Assembly (NCBI GenBank): GCA_003153215.1
Contig: PLXL01000110.1
Span: 4,571 to 44,294 of the forward strand
Direction: 5' to 3'
From: Candidatus Dormiibacterota bacterium
Lineage (GTDB): Bacteria > Chloroflexota > Dormibacteria > Aeolococcales > Aeolococcaceae
Length of the DNA: 39,724 nt
The notes below the pieces were generated by a model. It did not search any database. It had not been told where the DNA came from and was given only the letters and a program-made list of their open reading frames with translations. Position numbers and translations under genes: made by a program. Positions 31,578 through 39,724 of the stretch are shown here, in pieces (the first letter of the stretch is position 1; the number at the start of each line of letters is the position of its first letter).

Positions 31578-33607
31578 CAAGAGTCCTCCCCAGCGGCAAT
31601 CGTCACCTCATCCACCACCGGCGACGCATCGGCGTCGGCCGAGGTTCCCTGCCGGTTGATGGCCACCCGCTTCCAATGGGCGACCTCCGTCCGGACCTCG
31701 TCTAGGTCGTCCATGATCTCCTGGGCGCTGGACATGGGCCAGCCACGCTCCTCGACCAGGAGCCCAGTGACCCCTAGCGGATCCTTGATCTCGTCGACCT
31801 CCTGGCGAAGGAACCGCGTCGCCTGAAGAACCTTCATCTCGTGTTGCTGAAGTGCCGTTTCGGGCGTCTCCCCGGGCGGAACGGGCATCGGCTCGGGCTC
31901 GTTCCGGTTCGGCACCAGGTCGCTCCGCAGCCGGTCATTGGTCAGCTCAGTGGGCAGCCCGTTACTCGCGAATACCACGTCGCCGCGGCCGTCGACCGAC
32001 CGGGGATTCAGGATGCCGGCGCGCGAATCCGCCACCACCCGGTAGAGCTGGTGAACCCCCCGCTCGGAGGCAAGCATGCCCAGGATGATCTGATCCACTC
32101 CGCGGCGGTCACTCTGCCCGTTGTCCAGGTGCTGGCTGTAATACAGGGTTCGCACAACCCCCTTGCTGACCAGCCAATAGGCGGCCAGGAGGGCCAGCTC
32201 GATGCCCGCCGGCGTGTAACCGGAATTGCGGACGCCCTGCAGGGCGAGATCTCGGAGAGCCTCGGGAGACCGCCCGGTGTACGCCCAACTGAACTTGATG
32301 ACCTTGCCGTACAGCTCCTGAAGATCCTTCCGTGCCACGTCAGCCCGGCCGCGGTGGAAGGTCGCCCGCGCTGGGCGCAGTGCCAGATCAGCACAGACCT
32401 CGGCCAGCTTGGGATCTCGGACCCGCTGCATCTCCCGGTCGACCCGACGCAACCCCCTGGATGCGGCCTTGCGCCGAGCCATCACAGTGTGCAGGAGCTC
32501 CACGCTGCGCTCGTCGAACGAGGATGGAAGCCCCATTGCCCGAGCATCGCTGGCCGTGAGGTTCCCCTGATACCAGGCCACCGCCGGCTCGCTGACCCCG
32601 TCATCACGCAACTCGAGCAGCATGGCATCAGCCTTGGCCTCGATCTCGCCGGCGTCGGTCCACTCCTTGGGGTGCGAGACGTGCTGCAGACCCAGGTAAC
32701 CCTGGATGGCACGCCGGAGATCCGGCCCAACGTGCCCAATGACCACCTGAGCGGGGACGACCAATGCCCTCACCTTCGGGGGCGCCTCCTCTGATCCGGC
32801 CTGGACGCGACGAAGAGCGGCCGCCAGTTCCCCGAGCAGCCCCAGCATGCGCCGAGGATCGCGGCCGAACTCGTAGGCCGCCTGGCTCGACTGGATGCCG
32901 AGCAGCTGGTGGCAACTGGCGGTCCGGCTCGATCCGTCAACCGTGGCCAGGATGGCCACCTCTGGTGAGCCGTTCTTGTGGCGCACCAGCATCGGGATGA
33001 CGGTGATCGGGACCAGGACACCATCGAGCTCGATGTCCTTCTCGTAGGAGTTGGTCGCGAGCAGGTTCACCTGGGAACGGTTGATGGTCTCCGCCATCGT
33101 CTCTGGGTCGGCTGCCTCGACCACCATCACACTGGCGCTGCCCGCCAGCGGCTGGGGTGGCAGCAGAGCGGTCGACCCCCCGTCCCCCTCGATGAGCAGG
33201 CGGCGCTCCGCACTGTCGCGGGGGTTGGCCGGGGACGGCGTCACCATGTGGGAGTAGAGGTCCACTCGGATGACCTCCAGAGCTGAACCGCCCATGACTC
33301 GGACCATCGCCGGTTCCTGTAGCTCGCGGCGGGCCTTTGCCGGATCCACGACGGCTCGGCTCAGAGCGCGCGCTACGGACTCGGGAAGACGCTTGGCGAG
33401 CTCCTCCTCGAGCCGTCGCACGGCCGCGCTCTTGGCCGGCTCCGGGACCGTGCCCGGTTCCGAGGGTTCATCGTCACGGTCCTCGCTGGCGTCCCGTGCC
33501 TTGACCACCGGGACCTCCTGCTCGCCGGGGTCGAAGGCGACCCCGTGCGTCGTCTCGGAGCGGGTCGACGAGTTGGTGTCCATCTGGGCGTCAGAGATAT
33601 CGGCCAT
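31577..33607 (-). CDS. ParB-like N-terminal domain protein heading the CBASS operon, function unknown
   Basis: 676 residues. After a disordered acidic leader (1-60), residues ~110-240 look like a ParB/DGQHR-type domain: EVIRVDLYSHMVTPSPANPR, then DGVLVPITVIPMLV and ATVDGSSRTASCHQLLG. The NPR and the DGSSRTAS loop stand where ParB has its NPR and GERR-type motif. Residues ~260-560 are mostly helical and unrecognised (FHRGRADVARKDLQELYGKV, IELALLAAYWLVSKGVVRTLYYSQHL). The C-terminal ~110 residues include a Pro-rich linker and a coiled coil (SAQEIMDDLDEVRTEVAHWKR). ATG 33607 has AGGAGG upstream; the stop overlaps the CD-NTase start by one base. First gene after promoter-bearing gap 33608-33927, so it is co-transcribed with CBASS. 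A nucleotide-binding, DNA-sensing or regulatory role is possible. Confidence 0.7.
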   Translation of the reverse strand: MADISDAQMDTNSSTRSETTHGVAFDPGEQEVPVVKARDASEDRDDEPSEPGTVPEPAKSAAVRRLEEELAKRLPESVARALSRAVVDPAKARRELQEPAMVRVMGGSALEVIRVDLYSHMVTPSPANPRDSAERRLLIEGDGGSTALLPPQPLAGSASVMVVEAADPETMAETINRSQVNLLATNSYEKDIELDGVLVPITVIPMLVRHKNGSPEVAILATVDGSSRTASCHQLLGIQSSQAAYEFGRDPRRMLGLLGELAAALRRVQAGSEEAPPKVRALVVPAQVVIGHVGPDLRRAIQGYLGLQHVSHPKEWTDAGEIEAKADAMLLELRDDGVSEPAVAWYQGNLTASDARAMGLPSSFDERSVELLHTVMARRKAASRGLRRVDREMQRVRDPKLAEVCADLALRPARATFHRGRADVARKDLQELYGKVIKFSWAYTGRSPEALRDLALQGVRNSGYTPAGIELALLAAYWLVSKGVVRTLYYSQHLDNGQSDRRGVDQIILGMLASERGVHQLYRVVADSRAGILNPRSVDGRGDVVFASNGLPTELTNDRLRSDLVPNRNEPEPMPVPPGETPETALQQHEMKVLQATRFLRQEVDEIKDPLGVTGLLVEERGWPMSSAQEIMDDLDEVRTEVAHWKRVAINRQGTSADADASPVVDEVTIAAGEDS

Positions 33608-33927
33608 TTCAGGCCTCCTGGTGGATAGCCGCGGTCCATCTAGCTGGGCTGCGGGTTGCCACCCGTCGCGCCCCGACGCCCTCTCCGGTGACCGATTACC
33701 GGTGCAGAACGGCGGTCGGCTTACCTTCGGTCCCTCGCCGATCGGCTCTCACTCGGTGGCTTGGCCTGCTCACCGGGATCGCGGCCTCCCCTCGTCGGCG
33801 GCCGTAGCGGCCGGCGTGGGTCGGGGTTAGGAGCGTTGGAGCTTTCGCCCACTTAGCATAACACCTGCCCCCTCGGTGGCTCGGGTACGGCGACGGCCGA
33901 TCCGCCGGCGTCGTAAGGCCCATCCAT
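33608..33927 (-). promoter_or_regulatory. 320-base promoter and long leader of the CBASS operon
   Basis: Minus-strand -10 TATGCT (33860-33855) in an AT-rich patch that stands out locally, leaving a leader of about 240 bases before the ATG at 33607. The leader holds two hairpins: GGCCG-TAG-CGGCC near 33800-33815 and CCGGT-8-ACCGG near 33688-33705. No gene is visible. No clear -35. Confidence 0.5.
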
Positions 33928-36900
33928 CTACGTCGGCGGGTCTTCAGGGGCGACGACCCTCTCGGCGTCGATGCGCCGGCGCGACCACTCGCTCGGGATT
34001 GGCAGGTTGGTGTTGACGATGAGCACCCCTACCAGAGAGGGGTACCTGGGGTCGGTCTTGCCATGCAGGCGCGGCTTCAGCCAGCCGATGTAGTTCTCGA
34101 TGACCCCCGGCGGCGCCTCCTTGCCGCCGTGGTCGAAGACGACGAGAACCGAGAGTTGACTTCCCCGCCCCACCCCGTACTGGGTAGGCTGGCCGAGATA
34201 GCGAGCGCAGTCATCGACAGCGACCGGATCGCCACGCGACACCTTGAGCTCGGCGATGACGTCGTCGTGAAGGAGGTCGTCGTACCCGCCCGCCACGGCA
34301 TCGCGCCGGGTCAGACGGCCCTCCAGTTCGGGGTCGGCACGGAGCAAGCGCTCCAGCTCGTTGTGAAACTGAGCCTCGGACACGTGCGTGCCTCGCATGA
34401 AGGTCTTCTCGAACATCATCACCTCGGCCGCCCGGACGCAGGCGGCGAAGAGCCGACAGAACGCCCGGGCATCCTCGGTATCGAACTCCGGCGGGTCGAG
34501 GACGGCGAACATGGCGAGGAGCCGAGCATCGGTCTGCTGGTGTTCGGTCAGATGATCACGACTGGGGTCGAACGGTCGCAGCCGAAGCCGCTTGAATCCC
34601 TCGACCTCGATCACTTGCTCCTGGCCGTTACCCATCAGCCGTGCCTGAACCGGGCAGTCCAGGGCGGGGCCGTGGATCGGCTGCTCGATCAAGCAGCGAA
34701 GAGGCTCCTCGTTGGCGACGGTGATGCCGAAGTCGTCGGTGGTTCCCTCGGCCAAGGCGAAGTCATACCGGGGGAGCGTGAGTGCGTCCCGTCCGAGCAT
34801 GGTCACCGGCTCGACGATGCACCTCTCCGCCCATGCTGGGGTGGAGAGGAGGCGAACGGTCATACCCAGGTGGTACAGCTCCCCACGTCGAAGGACAAGC
34901 ACGTCCGTCACCGGCACGCCTCCCAACGTGGCCACGCAAACCGCCCGAGGTGGCTCTTCCGAGTCGGGCGCCGGACTCTCCAGGTTCAGGCGACGGGGCC
35001 CGAGGCGGCTGCCGACGAGCGAGACGGGAGCCGGGATCGCGCCGAGCCCCTGCCACACCACTTGGGCCGCACTGGGGTCAGCGAGGCTGTCCACCGCCGC
35101 GAGGAAAGCGATGAGGCCATCGGGGATTGTTGCCTCCACAGCGCCGGACAACTCGGAACGAAGCACCTGGGCCTGCCGCTTGGCCCCCTGGAGGAGCGCT
35201 GGCGCCTGCTCGCCGACAGCCCGGACAGCGGCGTCGTAGCGAAGCAGCACGGCTGCGATCTGCCAGGCTCGAGCAAGCCATTGCCGCTGGCTCCCCGAGG
35301 CGTGCGCTTGCGGGAGGCCCAGAAGCTGTGTGGCAGCTTGATCAAGTTCCGCCGCCATGGCGGTCGGGTCGGGCGAGGCAGAGGCCAACAGCACGCGCGC
35401 CGCGCTCACCGACGCCAGTAGCCCGTCGAGAGTCGCACGAAGCTGGCCGCCTTTCGCCCCATCCGGGTGGGATGCTTCCACGCCGGACACGGCCGTCGTC
35501 ACGGCGTCGGTGAGCGTGATCACATCGGCAGCCCCAAGCGGCCCGTCGACCATCGCTGCGGCAAGCTCGGCACCCCGGGCGATAGTCCCAGCGAGCCGCC
35601 GACCGGGGCCCCCCTCATCGCCGGAAGGCTGGCCGGCCTCGATGCGCGCGGCCACAACGGCTGCATCAGCCCAACGCCCGGCGGACTGCAGGAGCTCGAC
35701 CGGTTCCAGCGCTCGCCACGAGTGCGCCGGCCCATGGACAGCGCTAAGCGGCTCGATCTCCGCCAATGGGGTGTCGGCTACGAGGCGCGGTTGGTCCATC
35801 AGCGCCTCGAAGAGGGGTTCCCGGCGCCGGTTGTAATAGTCCGCCAACTCCGGGCTCGCGGCCGTGGCGACGGCGGCCTTCGCCCAGGCGGCGTCGGTAG
35901 ACAGTTCTTCCGGCCACCACGCCGTGAGCAAGTCCTCGCGGGCGGACGGCCGACAGTAGCCGACGTGGGCCAGGGCAATCCTGAACCACTCAACCATCTC
36001 CGCTCCAGCGCTGAGGGTGCGGGCGAGGGACCGCAGCGCCCAGAGGGCCGACTCCATCACGTCGGGATCCGGGTTCTGTGCGTAGGTGACGATCCACGCG
36101 TGGATGAGCGGGAGCAGCCGTGGCCCCAGGTCCGCTGGAAGCCGGAGCCGAGGGAGCCGCTCCAGCATCCGCTGGTGGACGACGACGTAAGGGTCTTGGA
36201 CAAGTGCGACCGACAGCTCCGTCAGCTCGAAAGGCAGGGGGTCGGCGACGTCGGCACACGCCACCCATAGGTCGATGCCGCAGCTCCGAACGACATGATC
36301 TCGGTCGAGGAGGGCGCTGTAGGTGGTCGGGAGAATATCCCTCAAAGTCTCCGATGAGACCGCCGCCTCAAGGGCCTTGAGCATCGTCGTCCGAACGGTC
36401 CGGTCGTGGCGATCATTGCCCGTCGTTGCCGAGAAGAGAAGTTGAATCGGCCCGATCACGCCTACTGGGTTGACGGAGGCACAGCCCCCAACCGTTCGGG
36501 CGAGACGCCGCCGGCGGGCGTCACGTCTTATCCGCACGGTCTCCCGCTCCAGGGCCACTTGCACCGGAGAGGCATCTGCCCCAGTCGGAAGCGCCGGCGC
36601 GTCCCGGTCCGGGGCACAAAGCGTGAGGATGGTCCCAAGCATCTCGTCGGCGTGCGCGGCCACGGCCCCTGGCACATGGCGGACGAGGCCTTCCAGATGA
36701 TCGGCGGCGTGATCGGCCGCCTCGTCCCCCCAGTCGCCGGCAGCCCGTCGCACCACGAAACTGATGGCCTCCGACGTTGCGGCGAAACCCGCATCCCACG
36801 GCTCCCGGAACCGCTGAAGGAACCACGGCACCCGGGAAAGCTCGTCCTTCGCCTCCTGGCCAGCCCGAGCCGCTTCGGACTCGATGATCCCCCTGGTCAG

Positions 36901-38007
36901 ATGGGGCTCGCCACGCCAGCCTTCCGCCAAAGCTCGCAGAGCCGCTGAAGTTGGATGGGGATAGCCGAAGTACGTCTGTTCAGCCCCGCGCACGCTGGTG
37001 GCCAGCGGGGGCCCCAGAGCGACGATCCGCTTGGGGTCGACCGCCAGCAACGCCCGGGCTGCATCGGCAGCGGCTTGCCGCCTGCGCTCGTCATCGCTGC
37101 GTAGTTGGTCGATGATCCGCTCGGTCACTGCGGGCAGATCGACGCGCGACGCTGCGATGAGACCCTCCGGCAAGGACGGCGTTTGCCGCAGACCAACCTG
37201 CTCTTCCGACGCCAATGCGATGAGCTGGTCTAGGACGTCGGGCAGGTCGGCGGGTATCAGCTCGGGCTCCAGCACCGCCAACAACGTGCCGGCGTCCACG
37301 GACCGGAGGCGAGTTAGGACGGCAAGTGCAGCGACGAGCGCTCGGCGAGGATGGCAGTTCCCGGAGCGGACGAGCGCCTCCAATGCTTGGAAGGCGGTCG
37401 CATCGGCGGCGTCCTGGGCCAGTTCCAGCAGGCTGTCCACCAGGACGGGGAGGAACAGCTCGGGTGCGTTCCTCGCCGCATCAAGAACCTCGCGGGCAGC
37501 GCGCTGATCCTCGAGCGTAAGCGGTTCTGTCCGCGGCTCAGCACGGTCGATCCGGTCAATTGCACTGCCAAGATCCCCGACGACGTAGCCCTCGCCAGCC
37601 AGAAGGTGGTGGCGTCGGTCACGGCGTTCGGTGTGGCGGCGGGTGCGCTCGCCGGCAGCTCGCCGTCCAGCCTCCTTCCGGGTCGCCTCCTCGACAGCGC
37701 GTTGCCCCGCCACGGTTGCCAGGTTGGGCAGCTCACCGGTCCCCTTCCGATGCGGGCAAGCCGGACAGTTCGCCCCGTAGAACTCGAGGGCCAGATCCAG
37801 CGCCTGGTGCCCCTGGGTCCGTGGCGGCGGCGCGTGCTCGCATCGAACTTCAAGGAGACCCATCGGCAGGCCGAGTGCCGATCCGACGAAGCTGTTACCG
37901 CCGACCGCCTCGATTCGGGCGTGCAGGCAGTGGCGTCGCGTCAGCTCGAGGGCTTCCGCGTTCGCCTGCCCCATCGCGACCGCCCGGTCGTACTCCTTCA
38001 TGGCCAT
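33928..38007 (-). CDS. Giant helical-repeat protein with Cys/His cluster and C-terminal PD-(D/E)XK nuclease-like domain
   Basis: 1359 residues, not a family I can name. N-terminus: C56, H58, C81, C84 and H86 (EVRCEH, then NCPACPHRKGTGE) suggest a metal-binding knuckle, followed by an Arg-rich helix. Residues ~150-960 are long runs of amphipathic helices (LFLPVLVDSLLELAQDA, ALVAALAVLTRLRSV), resembling HEAT/ARM-type solenoids. Residues ~1000-1150 look beta-rich (RGELYHLGMTVRLLS). The last ~155 residues look like a nuclease: E1217 (FHNELERLL), D1243-D1244 (GGYDDLL), E1253-L-K1255 (VIAELKVSRG), Gln in YLGQPTQYG, then LSVLVVFDHG. The site order E, D, ExK, Q fits PD-(D/E)XK folds. ATG 38007 has only a weak ribosome site. 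It lies 40 bases after the 338-aa gene. Likely a defence-type effector; inference. Confidence 0.65.
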   Translation of the reverse strand: MAMKEYDRAVAMGQANAEALELTRRHCLHARIEAVGGNSFVGSALGLPMGLLEVRCEHAPPPRTQGHQALDLALEFYGANCPACPHRKGTGELPNLATVAGQRAVEEATRKEAGRRAAGERTRRHTERRDRRHHLLAGEGYVVGDLGSAIDRIDRAEPRTEPLTLEDQRAAREVLDAARNAPELFLPVLVDSLLELAQDAADATAFQALEALVRSGNCHPRRALVAALAVLTRLRSVDAGTLLAVLEPELIPADLPDVLDQLIALASEEQVGLRQTPSLPEGLIAASRVDLPAVTERIIDQLRSDDERRRQAAADAARALLAVDPKRIVALGPPLATSVRGAEQTYFGYPHPTSAALRALAEGWRGEPHLTRGIIESEAARAGQEAKDELSRVPWFLQRFREPWDAGFAATSEAISFVVRRAAGDWGDEAADHAADHLEGLVRHVPGAVAAHADEMLGTILTLCAPDRDAPALPTGADASPVQVALERETVRIRRDARRRRLARTVGGCASVNPVGVIGPIQLLFSATTGNDRHDRTVRTTMLKALEAAVSSETLRDILPTTYSALLDRDHVVRSCGIDLWVACADVADPLPFELTELSVALVQDPYVVVHQRMLERLPRLRLPADLGPRLLPLIHAWIVTYAQNPDPDVMESALWALRSLARTLSAGAEMVEWFRIALAHVGYCRPSAREDLLTAWWPEELSTDAAWAKAAVATAASPELADYYNRRREPLFEALMDQPRLVADTPLAEIEPLSAVHGPAHSWRALEPVELLQSAGRWADAAVVAARIEAGQPSGDEGGPGRRLAGTIARGAELAAAMVDGPLGAADVITLTDAVTTAVSGVEASHPDGAKGGQLRATLDGLLASVSAARVLLASASPDPTAMAAELDQAATQLLGLPQAHASGSQRQWLARAWQIAAVLLRYDAAVRAVGEQAPALLQGAKRQAQVLRSELSGAVEATIPDGLIAFLAAVDSLADPSAAQVVWQGLGAIPAPVSLVGSRLGPRRLNLESPAPDSEEPPRAVCVATLGGVPVTDVLVLRRGELYHLGMTVRLLSTPAWAERCIVEPVTMLGRDALTLPRYDFALAEGTTDDFGITVANEEPLRCLIEQPIHGPALDCPVQARLMGNGQEQVIEVEGFKRLRLRPFDPSRDHLTEHQQTDARLLAMFAVLDPPEFDTEDARAFCRLFAACVRAAEVMMFEKTFMRGTHVSEAQFHNELERLLRADPELEGRLTRRDAVAGGYDDLLHDDVIAELKVSRGDPVAVDDCARYLGQPTQYGVGRGSQLSVLVVFDHGGKEAPPGVIENYIGWLKPRLHGKTDPRYPSLVGVLIVNTNLPIPSEWSRRRIDAERVVAPEDPPT

Positions 38008-38047
38008 CTCACCGCCACTCTACCCGCCGGTCGCCGCAGGCCCCGCC

Positions 38048-39064
38048 TCAGCTGGCCAGGGCGACCTCGGGAGACGCCCACCCGGGCGAGGCGGGGTGAC
38101 GGACGGACTCCGCCGTCAGCATCGCGAGGGTGATGATCCGGGAGCCGGGGGGCATCGAAGACACGAGGGCCAAGGCCATGGAGCACAACTCCGCGATGAG
38201 TTTGGACCCAGGTGCATCGGCCCCCTCGTCGCGTGCCGACCGACGGATCCAGCGGAGGATCTGAGGCATTGAGTTCAGCATGGCGGCGGCCCGACGCATG
38301 TCTTCAGGCCGCGCGCGCTGAAGGTCCCGGAGCAGAAGGTTTGACCCGTCATCCGGTGCCAGTGCCGCCGCGCTGATGGACGTGGCGTCCACGATCTCGG
38401 TCGGGCCGGGCAGCCCAGCGGGCCTGCCGGCCGCCGCGGACCGCAGCCCGTCCAAGACCGCAGGGTGGGATCCGCGGAACATCCGGTCGACGACGGCTGC
38501 GCCGATGTCCACGGTGCGGGGATCCTTGAAGGCTGCCCCGAGGAGCTGCCGCTGGTCCGGGGTGAGGCCCGGGATCGACCCAGGGTCCAGGTCGGCAACC
38601 GCCCGGCCTACCTGACGCCGGATGCGCAGCGGAGTGCGGGCACTGGCCCTGCCCTCGGGCTCGAGCGCCATCTCGCGCCGAGCGGTGCTCGCCCTCTTGG
38701 CGCAGGCCGATGTGAGGTCCCTGACCAGACGCTCCTCGTTGCCGCCGTAGCCAGCAACCCAGAGAAGCAAGCGCAACTCCCTCACCTCGGTGACGCCGGC
38801 CTCGCGCAGCCGCAGAGCCGCGAGCAGCCGACGGTACGAGCCGAGAACAGGCCACTCGCCGTGCGCCCCGTGACGGCCCTGATGGACGGTGAGGGTGGGG
38901 CCGCTGATGACGCTGTTCTTGGAGCGCGTCCACTCATCGATGAGGGCGTCGGTGACCGTGGCGCGGTATCCGCGTCGGGCCGCCCAGGCCGCGGCGTGGG
39001 TGACGAGGCAGGAGCGGGAGATCAAGCCGTGGTGGCGGGAGGGGCAGTGGTTCGCGGTGATCAT
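38048..39064 (-). CDS. Hypothetical protein, 338 aa
   Basis: Not recognised. Begins MITANHCPSRHHGLISRS. The next ~100 residues, HAAAWAARRGYRATVTDALIDEWTRSKNSVIS to LGSYRRLLAALRLREAGVTEVRELRLLLWVAGYGG, have the look of a MerR-like or other small helix-turn-helix fold with a coupled helical domain. The middle is charged and helical, and the C-terminus is hydrophobic helical (LIAELCSMALALVSSMPPGSRIITLAML). ATG 39064 is chosen because the 42-aa gene ends 13 bases upstream. It precedes the 1359-aa gene by 40 bases, same strand, so the two are probably co-expressed and may work together. No function can be assigned. Confidence 0.55.
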   Translation of the reverse strand: MITANHCPSRHHGLISRSCLVTHAAAWAARRGYRATVTDALIDEWTRSKNSVISGPTLTVHQGRHGAHGEWPVLGSYRRLLAALRLREAGVTEVRELRLLLWVAGYGGNEERLVRDLTSACAKRASTARREMALEPEGRASARTPLRIRRQVGRAVADLDPGSIPGLTPDQRQLLGAAFKDPRTVDIGAAVVDRMFRGSHPAVLDGLRSAAAGRPAGLPGPTEIVDATSISAAALAPDDGSNLLLRDLQRARPEDMRRAAAMLNSMPQILRWIRRSARDEGADAPGSKLIAELCSMALALVSSMPPGSRIITLAMLTAESVRHPASPGWASPEVALAS

Positions 39065-39077
39065 GGCGGTCGGAACG

Positions 39078-39206
39078 TCAGTAGGCGAGGAGGGCCCCCG
39101 TGGCCACCAGGGCACCGGCGGCATTGATCCGGCTCGGGGCGTTCACGCAGCGGACCCACGCGACGAGGGCGGCGACCAAGCGAGCGAGGAAGTCGATGAT
39201 GGCCAT
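39078..39206 (-). CDS. Small hydrophobic peptide, 42 aa
   Basis: Begins MAIIDFLARLVAALVAWVRC; two hydrophobic stretches flank NAPSRIN, the second being AAGALVATGALLAY. AAGGAG lies 11 bases before the ATG at 39206, a little far. It fits between the 46-aa gene and the 338-aa gene with a 13-base gap to the latter. Probably membrane-associated. A plus-strand frame overlaps it and was judged less likely. Confidence 0.45.
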   Translation of the reverse strand: MAIIDFLARLVAALVAWVRCVNAPSRINAAGALVATGALLAY

Positions 39207-39347
39207 TGGGGTGATTGCTCCTTGTGGTGTGGGCTGGATGCTCCTACTGATCCTGACGGCGATCGCCGAGCCGTTCCACCCCCATCCCGCCCGAGGTCCA
39301 GACGGATCGTGGCCCGACCGCCGCGCGGTCTACGTTCAACGCGCCGA

Positions 39348-39488
39348 CTACGACTTCGTCTTTGCGGCCCCGTGCGAGTTCCGGGGGGTGGACCGGTCGT
39401 GCCTCGGCACGTGAACCGTCTGACCGTCCACCACCCGGTCGTAGGGCTTCACTGGAACGATCTTCTTGCCCTTCTCGGTCTCTGCCAT
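39348..39488 (-). CDS. Small basic protein, 46 aa
   Basis: Begins MAETEKGKKIVPVKPYDRV, continues VDGQTVHVPRHDRSTPRN and ends in a basic tail. AGGAGG lies nine bases before the ATG at 39488, the strongest ribosome site at this end. It looks like the short KPY-R-V-DG-V-HV proteins carried by actinobacterial mobile elements, a resemblance I cannot verify here. It is the first gene after the promoter/operator at 39529-39550. Confidence 0.6.
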   Translation of the reverse strand: MAETEKGKKIVPVKPYDRVVDGQTVHVPRHDRSTPRNSHGAAKTKS

Positions 39489-39528
39489 CCTCGCGCCCTC
39501 CTAGTTGACCTCATGGGTTAGCCATTCA

Positions 39529-39550
39529 GCATACCCCATATATCGTATGC
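39529..39550 (-). promoter_or_regulatory. Promoter with overlapping inverted-repeat operator at right end
   Basis: Inverted repeat GCATAC-10-GTATGC. On the minus strand it contains a -10 box TACGAT (39547-39542) followed by ATATGGGGTATGC, so the TATGGGGTA motif covers the expected start site. It lies about 45 bases before the 46-aa gene. The remaining bases to the window end (39551-39724) hold no supported gene. Confidence 0.5.
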
Positions 39551-39724
39551 CGTGCAACCGTTCGGCACCGTATCTGGGGACAAATAGCTCACTAAGGCTG
39601 TCCGCGTCATGTGATCGGTGCGCTCCAGGGAGCTGCTCGCACGGCGCCCCTCCTTGTTCGCGGCCGGCTCTGCGTCAAGGGACATCCCCCAACACTCGGG
39701 TGGGCGACGCTGATCTCGCTGGAG

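Noticed and set aside
30574..31599. Large upstream extension of the HORMA gene
   Set aside because: Overlaps the CD-NTase in another frame and is low complexity; two ATGs with a ribosome site mark the real start.
39199..39414. Plus-strand open frame with a signal-peptide-like start (MAIGVIAPCGVGWMLLLILT)
   Set aside because: It has a passable GAGGAA site, but overlaps two minus-strand small genes that fit operon context and spacing better. Not fully excluded.

Overview
The window is uniformly GC-rich, with GTG starts, strong purine-rich ribosome sites (GGAGG-type) on many genes, one apparently leaderless repressor gene and TAnnnT -10 boxes. This suits a high-GC, Actinomycetota-like chromosome; a Chloroflexota/Dormibacterota-type host cannot be excluded from sequence alone. 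No rRNA, tRNA or CRISPR array was recognised. Nearly every gene is on the minus strand.

Region 1 (12-8473) is core-type metabolism: a minus-strand cluster read CoA-transferase, long acyl-CoA dehydrogenase, MaoC hydratase, SatP-type acetate transporter and acyl-CoA synthetase. A PucR-type regulator lies upstream. Together these would import, activate and oxidise short- or medium-chain organic acids. An IS1182-like transposase remnant (8535-8822) marks the change to accessory DNA.

Region 2 (8980-17755) is a defence-like block: a PD-(D/E)XK nuclease-like protein divergent from a protein with a HEPN-type RNxxxH motif, then a type I restriction-modification operon (hsdM-hsdS-hsdR) with 4-nt overlaps. 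Its HsdM carries an N-terminal XRE helix-turn-helix, its HsdS carries a four-copy 12-bp repeat between target recognition domains, and its hsdR is split by a one-base frameshift.

Region 3 (17930-26618) is the engine of an integrative element. A LexA/S24-like repressor (plus strand) faces an excisionase-like gene. From there, eleven minus-strand genes run head-to-tail with 4-nt overlaps or 1-nt gaps: excisionase-like HTH, tyrosine recombinase with an embedded HTH, two small genes made from duplicated pieces of that recombinase, two unknowns, a large serine recombinase, a RusA resolvase, a Lon-like AAA+ protein with no protease domain, a 63-aa membrane protein and a zinc-ribbon protein.

Region 4 (26987-39488) is cargo. 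Its centre is a complete type III CBASS operon: CD-NTase, HORMA, TRIP13-like AAA+ ATPase, and a Cap4-like nuclease-SAVED effector. It is headed by a 676-aa ParB-like protein whose stop codon overlaps the CD-NTase start. Upstream are a 1359-aa protein with an N-terminal Cys/His cluster, a long helical body and a C-terminal PD-(D/E)XK nuclease-like domain, a 338-aa unknown and two small genes (42 and 46 aa). A TATGGGGT(A) motif recurs at the start sites of three element promoters, including the repressor's own, which suggests common control. The best candidates for something undescribed are the ParB-like CBASS head gene, the 1359-aa protein with its partners, and the protease-less Lon/membrane peptide/zinc-ribbon trio.
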